Source: Photobacterium sp. DA100 (GTDB lineage: Bacteria > Pseudomonadota > Gammaproteobacteria > Enterobacterales > Vibrionaceae). From it: a stretch of 64,000 nt of DNA. Positions within the stretch are counted from its first letter, which is position 1, and every line of letters begins with the position of its first letter. The DNA is taken from contig NZ_CP119423.1 in assembly GCF_029223585.1 (NCBI RefSeq), positions 3,348,001-3,412,000 on the forward strand. The letters run 5' to 3'. The position numbers and the translations under genes are program-made. The notes under the pieces were generated by a model. It was not told the origin of the DNA. It worked only from the letters and a program-made list of their open reading frames with translations, and did not search any database. Of the stretch, positions 1-16,364 are shown one piece after another.

Positions 1-822
1 GCCAAATATACAGAAATGGCAGCCAATGTCCGAGAAGCCTGTGAAAAACACCTGTGGGACGAGGAAGGCGGCTGGTATATCCGAGGCCTCACCAAAAACG
101 GTGACAAGATCGGTACCGCCCAGCAAACAGAGGGGCGCATCCACCTTGAATCCAACACCCTTGCGGTTCTGTCAGGCCTGGCATCCCAAGAGCGCGGCGA
201 GCAAGCCATGGATGCCGTCGACGAAAACCTATTCTCGGAATACGGCTTGCACCTGAATGCCCCATCGTTTGCCACACCAAATGATGACATCGGCTTTGTT
301 ACCCGCGTTTACCAGGGAGTAAAAGAGAATGGCGCCATCTTCTCCCACCCCAATCCTTGGGCCTGGGTAGCGGAAGCCAAGCTCGGCCGAGGCGATCAGG
401 CAATGAAGTTCTACGATGCCCTGAACCCTTACAACCAAAATGACATCATCGAAAAACGCATTGCCGAACCTTATTCGTACGTTCAGTTCATCATGGGACG
501 CGACCATCAAGACCATGGCCGAGCTAACCACCCATGGCTGACAGGTACCTCTGGCTGGGCCTATTTTGCTGTCACCAACTTCATTTTGGGCGTACAGACT
601 GGTTTTGCGGGTCTGACGGTAAACCCTTGTATTCCGACCCATTGGCCGGGCTTTGAGGTCACTCGTCAGTGGCGCGGTGCAACATATCAGATAACAGTGG
701 AAAACCCGAACGGCGTCAGCAAAGGCATTCGTTCAATTAACCTCAATGGCGAATTGATTGAAGGGGCCATTCCGGTGCAGCCAGCTGGCAGCACCAATAC
801 CGTGACCGTTGTTATGGGCTAA
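1..822 (+). CDS. chbP: Chitobiose phosphorylase (GH94), C-terminal part
   Basis: The reading frame is open from the first base of the window, so the start lies outside it; 273 residues are visible. Family members split N,N'-diacetylchitobiose with phosphate in the cytoplasm, giving GlcNAc-1-phosphate and GlcNAc. The visible part is the end of the (alpha/alpha)6 barrel and the C-terminal beta domain of GH94 enzymes. Diagnostic stretches are GAIFSHPNPW, AEPYSYVQF and RANHPWLTGTSGW; the last belongs to the phosphate-binding region in this family. The next gene, 57 bp downstream, is a sugar-phosphate mutase, as in the V. cholerae chitobiose operon (VC0612-VC0611), and this pairing is why I prefer chitobiose over cellobiose as substrate. 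The substrate is inferred from family and context, because the specificity residues lie mostly outside the window. Confidence 0.88.
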   Translation, partial: AKYTEMAANVREACEKHLWDEEGGWYIRGLTKNGDKIGTAQQTEGRIHLESNTLAVLSGLASQERGEQAMDAVDENLFSEYGLHLNAPSFATPNDDIGFVTRVYQGVKENGAIFSHPNPWAWVAEAKLGRGDQAMKFYDALNPYNQNDIIEKRIAEPYSYVQFIMGRDHQDHGRANHPWLTGTSGWAYFAVTNFILGVQTGFAGLTVNPCIPTHWPGFEVTRQWRGATYQITVENPNGVSKGIRSINLNGELIEGAIPVQPAGSTNTVTVVMG

Positions 823-879
823 CACATCTTGGGGCGCCAGTTGCGCCCCGTCTATCTACGAGAGAATAGGAGTTCCACT

Positions 880-2292
880 ATGATCCAATTTGGAACCGGA
901 GGCTGGCGAGCACTTATCGGTGAAGAGTTCACCAAAGACAATGTGCGCTTGGCTGCCCAGGGGTTAGCAAATATCATGATCGCCGAGCAGGTTACTGATA
1001 ACGGGTTTGTTATCGGGTATGACCGCCGTTTTCTGTCAGACAAAGCAGCGGCCTGGTTTGCCGAAGTACTGGCCGCAAACGGGATCAAAGTCAGCTTTAT
1101 CAATAAGTTTGTTCCCACTCCGATTGTTATGTTCCAGGCCAAGGAAACCGGGGCTACATACTCGGCCTGTATCACCGCCTCGCATAACCCTGCCGACTAC
1201 AACGGTATCAAAGTCTTCATCGAAGGGGGCCGAGATGCTGATGAAGTGATTACGGCTAAAATTGAACAGCAGGTCGCGACACTCACAGCCAAAGACGTCA
1301 AGTCAGTCGACTTCGAGCAAGCGCTTGAGGACAAGCTGATTACCTTGATCAACCCGATGAATGACTTTGTCGACTCCATCATTAACTTCATCGATATTGA
1401 AGCGATCAAAAAAGCCAACTTGCGAGTACTGATTGATCCTATGTTCGGGGTCGCCAAAAACGCCCTGCAAACCGTGCTGATCACGGGACGATGTGATGTT
1501 GATGTGATCAACGATGGCCAAAATCCTGCATTTGGCGGCTTGATGCCTTCACCGAGTGCGGCAACACTGTACCGCCTGAAACACCTTGTCGCCCACGAGG
1601 GCTACGACATCGGTATCGGCACCGATGGTGATGCCGATCGTCTCGGGATCATCGATGAGAAAGGCCACTTCATTCACCCCAATGAAGTCTTGATGTTGCT
1701 CTATTACTACCTGCTTGAGTATAAGGGCTGGAAAGGCTCGGTTGTGCGCAATATTGCCACAACGCACCTACTGGATAAAATTGCGGCAGACCATAGCGAA
1801 AAGAGCTTCGAAGTCCCTGTCGGCTTCAAGCACATCAGCTCACAAATGGAGGCCGATGACTCCCTCATTGGTGGTGAAAGCTCGGGCGGCCTGACCATAC
1901 GTGGCCATATCAAAGGTAAAGATGGAGTATTCGCTTCCAGCTTGCTGGTCGAAATGATCAGCGTCACCGGCAAGAAACTGTCGGAAATGCTCGATGAAAT
2001 CTACAGCAAATATGGCTATGCCTATACCGCCGAAGGTGACTGTACCTTCCGCCCAGCCGAGCGCCAGCATCTCTACGACCGAATTTACATCAACAAAGAG
2101 TTGCCTGAGTTTGAATGGGAGGTCGAGCGAGTCAGCTATGCCGACGGTGCCAAGGTCTACTTCAAGAACGGGGGCTGGGCATTGGCCCGTTTCTCGGGCA
2201 CGGAACCACTTTTACGACTGTTCGCTGAGATGGAGAACCAAGAACAGGCAGAAAAGGTTGTGAGTCAATTGAAGACTTTCCTCAACCTTTAA
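880..2292 (+). CDS. Phosphoglucomutase/phosphomannomutase family, probably acting on GlcNAc-1-phosphate
   Basis: The protein has 470 residues and belongs to the alpha-D-phosphohexomutase superfamily. The ATG at 880 is preferred because AGGAG lies seven bases upstream and the protein then begins MIQFGTGGW, the usual N terminus. The phosphoserine loop TASHNPADYNG (Ser101), the Mg-binding DGDADR (249-254), the sugar-binding GESSGG and the C-terminal phosphate-binding RFSGTEP are all present, so the enzyme looks intact. It follows the chitobiose phosphorylase and should convert GlcNAc-1-P to GlcNAc-6-P for NagA/NagB; V. cholerae VC0611 has the same place. Family members act on glucose, mannose or N-acetylglucosamine phosphates and the sequence alone does not decide; context favours GlcNAc. 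A strong terminator at 2415-2440 ends the unit. Confidence 0.85.
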   Translation: MIQFGTGGWRALIGEEFTKDNVRLAAQGLANIMIAEQVTDNGFVIGYDRRFLSDKAAAWFAEVLAANGIKVSFINKFVPTPIVMFQAKETGATYSACITASHNPADYNGIKVFIEGGRDADEVITAKIEQQVATLTAKDVKSVDFEQALEDKLITLINPMNDFVDSIINFIDIEAIKKANLRVLIDPMFGVAKNALQTVLITGRCDVDVINDGQNPAFGGLMPSPSAATLYRLKHLVAHEGYDIGIGTDGDADRLGIIDEKGHFIHPNEVLMLLYYYLLEYKGWKGSVVRNIATTHLLDKIAADHSEKSFEVPVGFKHISSQMEADDSLIGGESSGGLTIRGHIKGKDGVFASSLLVEMISVTGKKLSEMLDEIYSKYGYAYTAEGDCTFRPAERQHLYDRIYINKELPEFEWEVERVSYADGAKVYFKNGGWALARFSGTEPLLRLFAEMENQEQAEKVVSQLKTFLNL

Positions 2293-2414
2293 CGCTTCCC
2301 CCTTTCTCAACACTAGCCATACCACTGCCTTGGCTGGTGTTGGGGATACACGTTGAGTCCTATCGTAACACGCGCATAGCTGTTACATTTCGCAGGCTTT
2401 AGCCTTGGCGGCAA

Positions 2415-2440
2415 GGGTAGCTTAGCTACCCTTTTTCTTT
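2415..2440 (+). terminator. Rho-independent terminator of the chitobiose operon
   Basis: The perfect 7-bp stem GGGTAGC/GCTACCC with loop TTA is followed by CTTTTTCTTT. It ends plus-strand transcription 120 bp after the mutase stop codon. A longer imperfect hairpin without a T-tract lies at about 2307-2344. Confidence 0.85.
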
Positions 2441-2570
2441 ATCTAAACCTCGGACAATTGGCGATCCAACAAATATCTCTTTCAAACAGAAGGTGTCATT
2501 AAATAATGCTGCGAAAAGTTGGTATTTCGCACAAGGAGATACTCAGCTATTCCACGAGCTCAGGCTTCTC

Positions 2571-3014
2571 TATTCCGAAGATATTGCTTTATTGCCTGTA
2601 GCCTCAAGCCGATAGCATTGGTCGGAAACGTAAAAAATCCCAAGTATTTCTTCGGGAACGCCTCGTTGAGGCTTCTTAATAAGTGGCGGAACAGCCGGGC
2701 TGGCGCTCCAGCGGGACTCATTCGCCTGCAAGGCGAACATAACCGACAGATGTAAAAAACCCCAGCCTTTCGTCGGGGACGCCTAGTTTGAGGTTTCTTA
2801 ATAAGTGGCGGAGGGCCGGGCTTGCGCACAAGCGGGACTCATTCGCCTGCAAGGCGAACATATCCGACAGACGTAAAAAAGCCCCGTCTTTCGACGAGGC
2901 TTCTTAATAAGTGGCGGAGGGCCGGGCTGGCGCTCCAGCGGGACTCATTCGCCTGCAAGGCGAACTTATCCGACAGACGTAAAAAAGCCCCGTCTTTCGA
3001 CGAGGCTTCTTAAT
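2571..3014 (-). repeat. Tandem tRNA-Asp tail repeats, each with a terminator
   Basis: Units lie at 2909-3014 (106 bp), 2803-2908 (106 bp) and 2681-2802 (122 bp), with a decayed fourth unit at about 2571-2680. In the transcribed direction each unit follows a CCGCCA end identical to the last bases of tRNA-Asp. It contains an intrinsic terminator, a hairpin TTCGCC/GGCGAA, the T-arm-like GAGTCCCG and a second small hairpin, and ends again in CTCCGCCA. The second hairpin reads GCTGG-CGCT-CCAGC in units 1 and 3 but GCTTG-CGCA-CAAGC in unit 2, so the stem is kept by paired changes. This resembles the E. coli tyrT repeats (rtT RNA), where 3' tRNA ends are also repeated. The function is unknown. Confidence 0.8.
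2980..3010 (-). terminator. First terminator after tRNA-Asp
   Basis: On the minus strand the stem GCCTCGTC/GACGGGGC with loop GAAA is followed by six T. It starts eight bases after the tRNA-Asp CCA end. The same terminator recurs in each downstream repeat unit, at about 2874-2903 and 2753-2780, and in weaker form at 2631-2660. Confidence 0.85.
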
Positions 3015-3017
3015 AAG

Positions 3018-3094
3018 TGGCGGAGCGGACGGGACTCGAACCCGCGACCCCCGGCGTGACAGGCCGGTATTCTAACCAACTGAACTACCGCTCC
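3018..3094 (-). tRNA. tRNA-Asp (GTC)
   Basis: This is a 77-nt cloverleaf with encoded CCA. The acceptor GGAGCGG pairs with CCGCTCC, the anticodon loop is CTGTCAC, and the T-loop is GTTCGAGTC. It lies 40 bp after the 5S gene in the same direction, the place of tRNA-Asp in E. coli rrnC and rrnH, so it is probably processed from the rRNA transcript. Confidence 0.97.
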
Positions 3095-3134
3095 ACTCAA
3101 ATCACCGTGTGTTCAGCACGATAATCTAAATTGG

Positions 3135-3254
3135 AAGCCTGGCGATGTCCTACTCTCACATGGGGAGGCCCCACACTACCATCGGCGCTATTACGTTTCA
3201 CTGCTGAGTTCGGCATGGGATCAGGTGGGTCCATAATGCTATGGTCGCCAAGCA
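3135..3254 (-). rRNA. rrf: 5S rRNA (downstream operon)
   Basis: This 120-nt gene matches the conserved 5S core, including CCATGCCGAACTCAG and the terminal stem GCTTGGCG/CGCCAGGC. The ends are placed by comparison with E. coli and may be off by one or two bases. It is identical, as far as I compared, to the copy at 8857-8976. Confidence 0.96.
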
Positions 3255-3336
3255 AAATTCTTACAATCTCGAAAGCTGATGTTCTCGCACTACATTCAAG
3301 TGCTCATGGAGTCCGTTAAAACCCCTTGGGTGTTGT

Positions 3337-6223
<2,887 letters not shown>

Positions 6224-6537
6224 ATACAACCCCAAGAGGTCTTTCGTATGGCTCAACAACCAAGGTTGTTCATCTGAGTTGTGATGAACTGTGTTTCGCC
6301 GGACTCTTACACAAGACACTTGAATGTGTGTTGCTTGAGAACTCGTTCTATCTTTCGATAGAACTATTAGTATTGAATTTTAAAAATTCAATTTACTAGT
6401 CAGCTTTCCAGATTGTTAAAGAGCATGTGTTTATCGTTAGATAACCACTTTCTAATGATTTTCGGCGGCAAAAAAGCGGACCCAACAAAGTTAACCTTCA
6501 TTGAATCTGCGTATCCGTGCAGAAAATGATTAGAGAG
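6224..6537 (-). other. 16S-23S spacer, 23S-proximal part
   Basis: This 314-bp stretch has no gene. On the minus strand it holds an antitermination boxA (TGCTCTTTAACAAT, 6412-6425) before the 23S gene and a hairpin GTTCTATC/GATAGAAC at about 6345-6364. Sequence complementary to the 23S 3' flank probably forms the RNase III processing stem. Confidence 0.75.
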
Positions 6538-6613
6538 TGGTGGGCGATACCGGGCTCGAACCAGTGACCCCCTCCTTGTAAGGGAGGTGCTCTCCCAACT
6601 GAGCTAATCGCCC
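6538..6613 (-). tRNA. tRNA-Val (TAC)
   Basis: This is a 76-nt tRNA with encoded CCA and anticodon loop CTTACAA. It is the third spacer tRNA in transcription order, the usual position in the Glu-Lys-Val spacer type of Vibrionaceae. Confidence 0.97.
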
Positions 6614-6643
6614 TCCGATGTTTTACATCTTCAAAGGAGAAGA

Positions 6644-6719
6644 TGGTGGGTCGTGCAGGATTCGAACCTGCGACCAATTGATTAAAAGTCAACTGCTCTA
6701 CCAACTGAGCTAACGACCC
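6644..6719 (-). tRNA. tRNA-Lys (TTT)
   Basis: This is a 76-nt tRNA with encoded CCA and anticodon loop CTTTTAA. It is the second spacer tRNA, one base after tRNA-Glu in transcription order. Confidence 0.97.
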
Positions 6720-6720
6720 G

Positions 6721-6796
6721 TGGCGTCCCATAGGGGAGTCGAACCCCTGTTACCGCCGTGAAAGGGCGGTGTCCTAGGCCTCTAGACGAATGGGAC
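6721..6796 (-). tRNA. tRNA-Glu (TTC)
   Basis: This is a 76-nt tRNA with encoded CCA and anticodon loop CTTTCAC, nearly the same as E. coli tRNA-Glu2. It is the first tRNA after the 16S gene. Confidence 0.97.
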
Positions 6797-6972
6797 ACAA
6801 AGTTTGTCAGCGAAATACATTTCGCTAACTTTGTGTAAGCGGAGTGACGAGCTTGCGAGAAGCGACATCATACCGGAACACAAGTTTTTTTCAGGTTTGG
6901 GTACCTGAACATGTTCTCTACTTTTCGACCAAGCAATCTGTGTGGACACTGCGTAAAACGCAGTCATATCGT

Positions 6973-8524
<1,552 letters not shown>

Positions 8525-8676
8525 AAGTTTTGGCTCAATGAATACTGTTAATCCATTACCGAAGTAATGAATGAATTGACTGTGCCGAATCTTGCGATTC
8601 GATTTGGTCACTCAGTTTCATTGATAATTCTTTTTGACTATCATTTCACGAGTGCCCACACAGATTGCATGGTCAA

Positions 8677-8757
8677 ATTGTTAAAGAACATATTGCCTTT
8701 CAGTGCCTTAGCACTTAAGCAGGACGCGTATAATACGCTACTCACTTTGAAAGTCAA
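8677..8757 (-). promoter_or_regulatory. rRNA promoter and boxA leader, downstream operon
   Basis: On the minus strand TTGACT (8757-8752) and TATTAT (8735-8730) are separated by 16 bp and followed by a GC-rich ACGCGTCC discriminator, as in stringently controlled rRNA promoters. The boxA TGTTCTTTAACAAT lies at 8690-8677 in the leader. The operon therefore has its own promoter although another rRNA operon lies directly upstream. Confidence 0.8.
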
Positions 8758-8792
8758 CATAAAACTCTAAGAAAACTTAAAGCTCTATGGTG

Positions 8793-8815
8793 ACTTGCTT
8801 ACGTTGTAAGCAAGT
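8793..8815 (-). terminator. 10-bp hairpin between the tandem rRNA operons
   Basis: The inverted repeat ACTTGCTTAC/GTAAGCAAGT with a 3-nt loop lies about 42 bp after the 5S gene of the upstream operon. No T-tract follows in the transcribed direction, so it may not be a full intrinsic terminator. Confidence 0.4.
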
Positions 8816-8856
8816 GCCCTATTTGTCTTCACTTTTTAAAAGTGAAAATAAATTGG

Positions 8857-8976
8857 AAGCCTGGCGATGTCCTACTCTCACATGGGGAGGCCCCACACTA
8901 CCATCGGCGCTATTACGTTTCACTGCTGAGTTCGGCATGGGATCAGGTGGGTCCATAATGCTATGGTCGCCAAGCA
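8857..8976 (-). rRNA. rrf: 5S rRNA (upstream operon)
   Basis: This 120-nt gene matches the copy at 3135-3254 along its length. No tRNA follows it, unlike the other copy. Confidence 0.96.
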
Positions 8977-9058
8977 AAATTCTTACAATCTCGAAAGCTG
9001 ATGTTCTCGCACTACATTCAAGTGCTCATGGAGTCCGTTAAAACCCCTTGGGTGTTGT

Positions 9059-11945
<2,887 letters not shown>

Positions 11946-12290
11946 ATACAACCCCAAGGGGTCTGTTCGTATGGCTCAACAACCAAGGTTGTTCATCTGA
12001 GTATGATGAACTGTGTTTCGCCGGACTCACTATTTGTCTTCACTTTAAAAAAGTGAAATCAAACATAACAAGACACTTGAATGTGTGTTGCTTGAGAACT
12101 CGTTCTTCATAAAGAAGAACAAAATAAATCAATCTATCGATTGAATTTACTAGTCAGCTTTCCAGATTGTTAAAGAGCATAACGCAAAAGCGTTAATCAA
12201 TAACTGACGTTATTCATTAGCACTTTTGCTCATTCTAAAACCATTTCACCAAGCAATCTGTGTGGACACTGCGCAAACGCAGTCTATCGT
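11946..12290 (-). other. 16S-23S spacer without tRNA genes
   Basis: No cloverleaf can be found in these 345 bp. The boxA TGCTCTTTAACAAT is present at 12179-12166. The segment 12030-12059 is absent from the other spacer but resembles the sequence just after the 5S gene of this same operon (8819-8848). Confidence 0.85.
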
Positions 12291-13842
<1,552 letters not shown>

Positions 13843-13994
13843 AAGTTTTGGCTCAATGAATACTGTTAATCCATTACCGAAGTAATGAATGAATTGACTG
13901 TGCCGAATCTTGCGATTCGATTTGGTCACTCAGTTTCATTGATAATTCTTTTTGACTATCATTTCACGAGTGCCCACACAGATTGCATGGTCAA

Positions 13995-14088
13995 ATTGTT
14001 AAAGAACAATACTGATTGGTTAGCGGCTTAAGTTGCCGTGCTCCGTGTCAGTGAGGTGGCATTATAGAGACTTCGATCACATTGGCAA
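13995..14088 (-). promoter_or_regulatory. rRNA promoter and boxA leader, upstream operon
   Basis: On the minus strand TTGCCA (14088-14083) and TATAAT (14066-14061) are 16 bp apart, followed by GCCACCTC, a GC-rich discriminator. The A/T-rich run at 14090-14125 could be an UP element. The boxA TGTTCTTTAACAAT lies at 14008-13995. The rest of the 13843-14211 gap holds no gene. Confidence 0.85.
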
Positions 14089-14211
14089 TAGCCAAAATGC
14101 AATTATTTCATTTAAATTAACCAAGCGCTCAATAAACAAGCAACAGCTCTGTTTTGCGCATAAAATCCCTACAAGCCACTCTGTTTGAGCTAAGGCTTTC
14201 CATAAGAAAAC

Positions 14212-14421
14212 CTAGCTTTTCTGCTCCAATCGTAAGGTATAGCGTATTGCCCAAGCAGCAATAGCGAACAATAGAAAGGGAATCCCCGCGGCTGTATATT
14301 CAACCCAAGCATATTCAATTAGCTGTTTGGCCAAGATGAGATGACCAAAGACCAACAACAATGCACACGCTATTGCGACCCCTATCAATTTCAGCTCAAC
14401 CCGATTGGCTTTCCTCTCCAT
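14212..14421 (-). CDS. Small two-helix membrane protein, unknown function
   Basis: The protein has 69 residues. AAGGAG stands eight bases before the ATG, which makes a real gene likely. Two hydrophobic helices are evident, at roughly residues 10-30 and 42-60, separated by a short KQLIEYAW segment; the N terminus (MERKANR) and C terminus (RLEQKS) are charged, so both ends probably face the cytoplasm. I do not recognise a family. It lies 93 bp downstream of the MocR-type regulator in the same direction and may be cotranscribed with it or be its target. Two weak signals, size and lack of homology, keep the confidence moderate. Confidence 0.6.
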   Translation of the reverse strand: MERKANRVELKLIGVAIACALLLVFGHLILAKQLIEYAWVEYTAAGIPFLLFAIAAWAIRYTLRLEQKS

Positions 14422-14514
14422 ACTGTTCTCCTTTATCTACGCAATAAATCAATATTGAACAGGAGTAAATAAGAAAGTAGGTAGCACAGTTAGCCTTAAA
14501 AACGGCTAAACAGT

Positions 14515-15948
14515 TTATTGCTTATGACTACTGAGCAATTGTGCTAAGGCTTTAAGCGCTTCGTAGTTCTGAGCGCTCAGTTCATAACTACTGTTGATAC
14601 GTATGCAATGCCGGTATTGCTTGCCTGAGGAAAACAGTGTGCCCGGTGCAATACTGATGCGATAACGCTCAAGTAATAGAGTGAGTAACTCGGAGCTATC
14701 TAGATCAAACGGGAGCGCCACCCAAACAAAATAACCACCATCCGATTTAGTTACTGTCGTTCCGGCGGGAAACAATTGGTGTATTGCTTTTATCATCTGC
14801 TGCTGTCTCTTTACCAGAGTTCTACGTAATTGCCTCAGGTGACTGTCATACACCCCTTCTTTAATATAACTGGCAATAGCATGTTGATTTGGTACTGGCG
14901 CTGAAAGCGTCGACATAAACTGTAGTTCGGTAACTTGCTGGGTAAACCGTCCAGCCAACGCCCAACCGACACGAAAACCAGGGGCAAGGGATTTAGAAAA
15001 CGAGGAGCAGTGGATCACCAGTCCTTCACTATCTATAGCCTTGAAACAAGGTGGCTTATGCGTACCGTAATAGAGTTCGCCATACACATCGTCTTCTATG
15101 ATGGCAACGTTTCTCGCAGCAAGCAGATCATACACAGCACGTTGCTGCTTAGGAGCAAGACTCACTCCTGTTGGGTTCTGGAAATTACTCATCAACCAGC
15201 AAGCTTTTATCGGATAGCGCTCAAGACAGCTGTCCAGGGCTTTCGTGTCTAAACCTTTCGTGGGGCAAACAGGGATCTCTACGGCCTTGAGATGAAGCCT
15301 TTCAATAGTTTGCAAAGCACCATAAAAAGCAGGTGACTCAATAACGACCATATCACCAGGTTGTGTCACTGCCGCCAAGCCCAAACCGAGCGCTTCTGTC
15401 GCACCAGAGGTGATCACAACTTGCTCTGCACTAACATTAATACCAGCTTTGGCGTATCGCTGGCTGATAGCCCGGCGCAAAGACTCGCACCCTGGCGCTA
15501 AATCAGTAATGCCACTGTCGTATGGCATCGTTTTCACCGTGCGACTTAACAACCTGCCTAATGTCGGCATCGGAAACAAAGAAGGATCAGGAAACGCAGA
15601 GCCAAACGGGATCACATCCGGTTGCTTGATGGCCCTCATCACTTCAAAAACATGACGGTTAATGTTGATCGACTGGTTGACGACTTGTGGTTGCTGCGGT
15701 GGAGTGGGGAGAAGCTGGTTAAAATGCGGTGAGACAAAGTAACCACTTTTGGGCTTGGCATAGATCCAACCGTCGAGCTCTAGTTGCTCATAGGCTTTCA
15801 TTACCGTCATTGGACTGATGGACTGCAACTGGCTCATCTTGCGAATCGACGGGATCCGCTCGCCCGGCAGCCAGACTTGCTGGTTAATCTGCTGCTTAAT
15901 CAGCTCAATAACAATGATAGCCGGGCTTGGCTCTCTCCCTGATGGCAT
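14515..15948 (-). CDS. MocR/PdxR-type regulator (GntR winged helix plus aminotransferase fold)
   Basis: The protein has 477 residues. Residues 10-75 form a GntR winged-helix DNA-binding domain (GERIPSIRKMSQ, SPMTVMKAYEQLELDGW). From about residue 110 it is a fold-type I PLP aminotransferase domain: SGATEAL (181-187), NPTG (258-261), EDDVYGEL (285-292) and the PLP-binding lysine in SSFSKSLAPGFRVGW (Lys319, with the phosphate-contacting Arg326). Such proteins are PLP-sensing transcription regulators rather than enzymes; many control vitamin B6, GABA or taurine genes. Their targets are often divergent neighbours, but here the upstream neighbour is a tRNA, so the target is unclear. The only obvious local candidate is the small membrane gene downstream. 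The start has only a weak ribosome binding site. Confidence 0.88.
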   Translation of the reverse strand: MPSGREPSPAIIVIELIKQQINQQVWLPGERIPSIRKMSQLQSISPMTVMKAYEQLELDGWIYAKPKSGYFVSPHFNQLLPTPPQQPQVVNQSININRHVFEVMRAIKQPDVIPFGSAFPDPSLFPMPTLGRLLSRTVKTMPYDSGITDLAPGCESLRRAISQRYAKAGINVSAEQVVITSGATEALGLGLAAVTQPGDMVVIESPAFYGALQTIERLHLKAVEIPVCPTKGLDTKALDSCLERYPIKACWLMSNFQNPTGVSLAPKQQRAVYDLLAARNVAIIEDDVYGELYYGTHKPPCFKAIDSEGLVIHCSSFSKSLAPGFRVGWALAGRFTQQVTELQFMSTLSAPVPNQHAIASYIKEGVYDSHLRQLRRTLVKRQQQMIKAIHQLFPAGTTVTKSDGGYFVWVALPFDLDSSELLTLLLERYRISIAPGTLFSSGKQYRHCIRINSSYELSAQNYEALKALAQLLSSHKQ

Positions 15949-16061
15949 CGCCTATATTCCAGATCGTTGCAGTGAGGGTGCCACTATAGGCAATCTTTTA
16001 TACAGAGGCAGCTTGGATGGTAATATATGAGAGGCACGTTCACTTTGCTTAGGTGCAGATA

Positions 16062-16095
16062 CAACAAAGCCCCGACTTTCGTCGAGGCTTTGTTG
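16062..16095 (-). terminator. tRNA-Leu terminator, copy 1
   Basis: The long stem CAAAGCCTCGAC/GTCGGGGCTTTG with loop GAAA lies within ten bases of the tRNA CCA end. It could also terminate transcription coming from the plus strand. Confidence 0.75.
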
Positions 16096-16103
16096 TTTGA
16101 AAT

Positions 16104-16189
16104 TGGTGCCCGGGGCCGGACTTGAACCGGCACAGTTATTCACCGGCGGATTTTGAATCCGCTGCGTCTACCAATTTCGCCACCCGGGC
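16104..16189 (-). tRNA. tRNA-Leu (CAA), copy 1
   Basis: This is an 86-nt class II tRNA with a long variable arm, encoded CCA and anticodon loop TTCAAAA, reading UUG codons. The sequence is identical to the copy at 23623-23708. Its promoter is visible just upstream: TATAAT at 16206-16201 and TTGTCT 16 bp before it. Confidence 0.97.
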
Positions 16190-16200
16190 AGATGCGGCTC

Positions 16201-16228
16201 ATTATACGTATATCAGCCTGATAGACAA
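16201..16228 (-). promoter_or_regulatory. Promoter of tRNA-Leu copy 1
   Basis: On the minus strand TTGTCT and TATAAT are spaced by 16 bp, with a GC-containing discriminator before the tRNA. The corresponding region of copy 2 has the weaker TAGAAT. Confidence 0.65.
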
Positions 16229-16364
16229 TCATTTTTTTCTATCTTATCAAAACCACCCTGCAGGTGCATAGTACGCAACCAATACGTTCAAAACAGCACC
16301 ACCAGCTTATGGCATCATTTCTTTGTTGAGTAGATCCTCATCAATTACTTGAGAGCATCAGAAA

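Larger units (their letters stand above)
16056..16190. repeat. Direct repeat copy 1 (tRNA-Leu and terminator)
   Basis: This 135-bp segment recurs at 23575-23709 in the same orientation with about four mismatches, all outside the tRNA. The two copies are 7519 bp apart and flank the chitin-disaccharide PTS genes. Confidence 0.85.

Noticed and set aside
2519..2829. Overlapping ORFs on both strands through the tRNA-Asp tail repeats
   Set aside because: They translate repeat and terminator sequence, have no ribosome binding site, and the pattern of change supports RNA and not protein.
2681..3014. Tandem repeats as a possible CRISPR array
   Set aside because: The whole 106-122 bp unit is repeated with no unique spacers, and no cas genes are nearby.
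6498..6731. 77-residue ORF with SLAQLVEQLTFNQLVAGSNP
   Set aside because: It is a translation of the tRNA-Val and tRNA-Lys genes, a common artefact.
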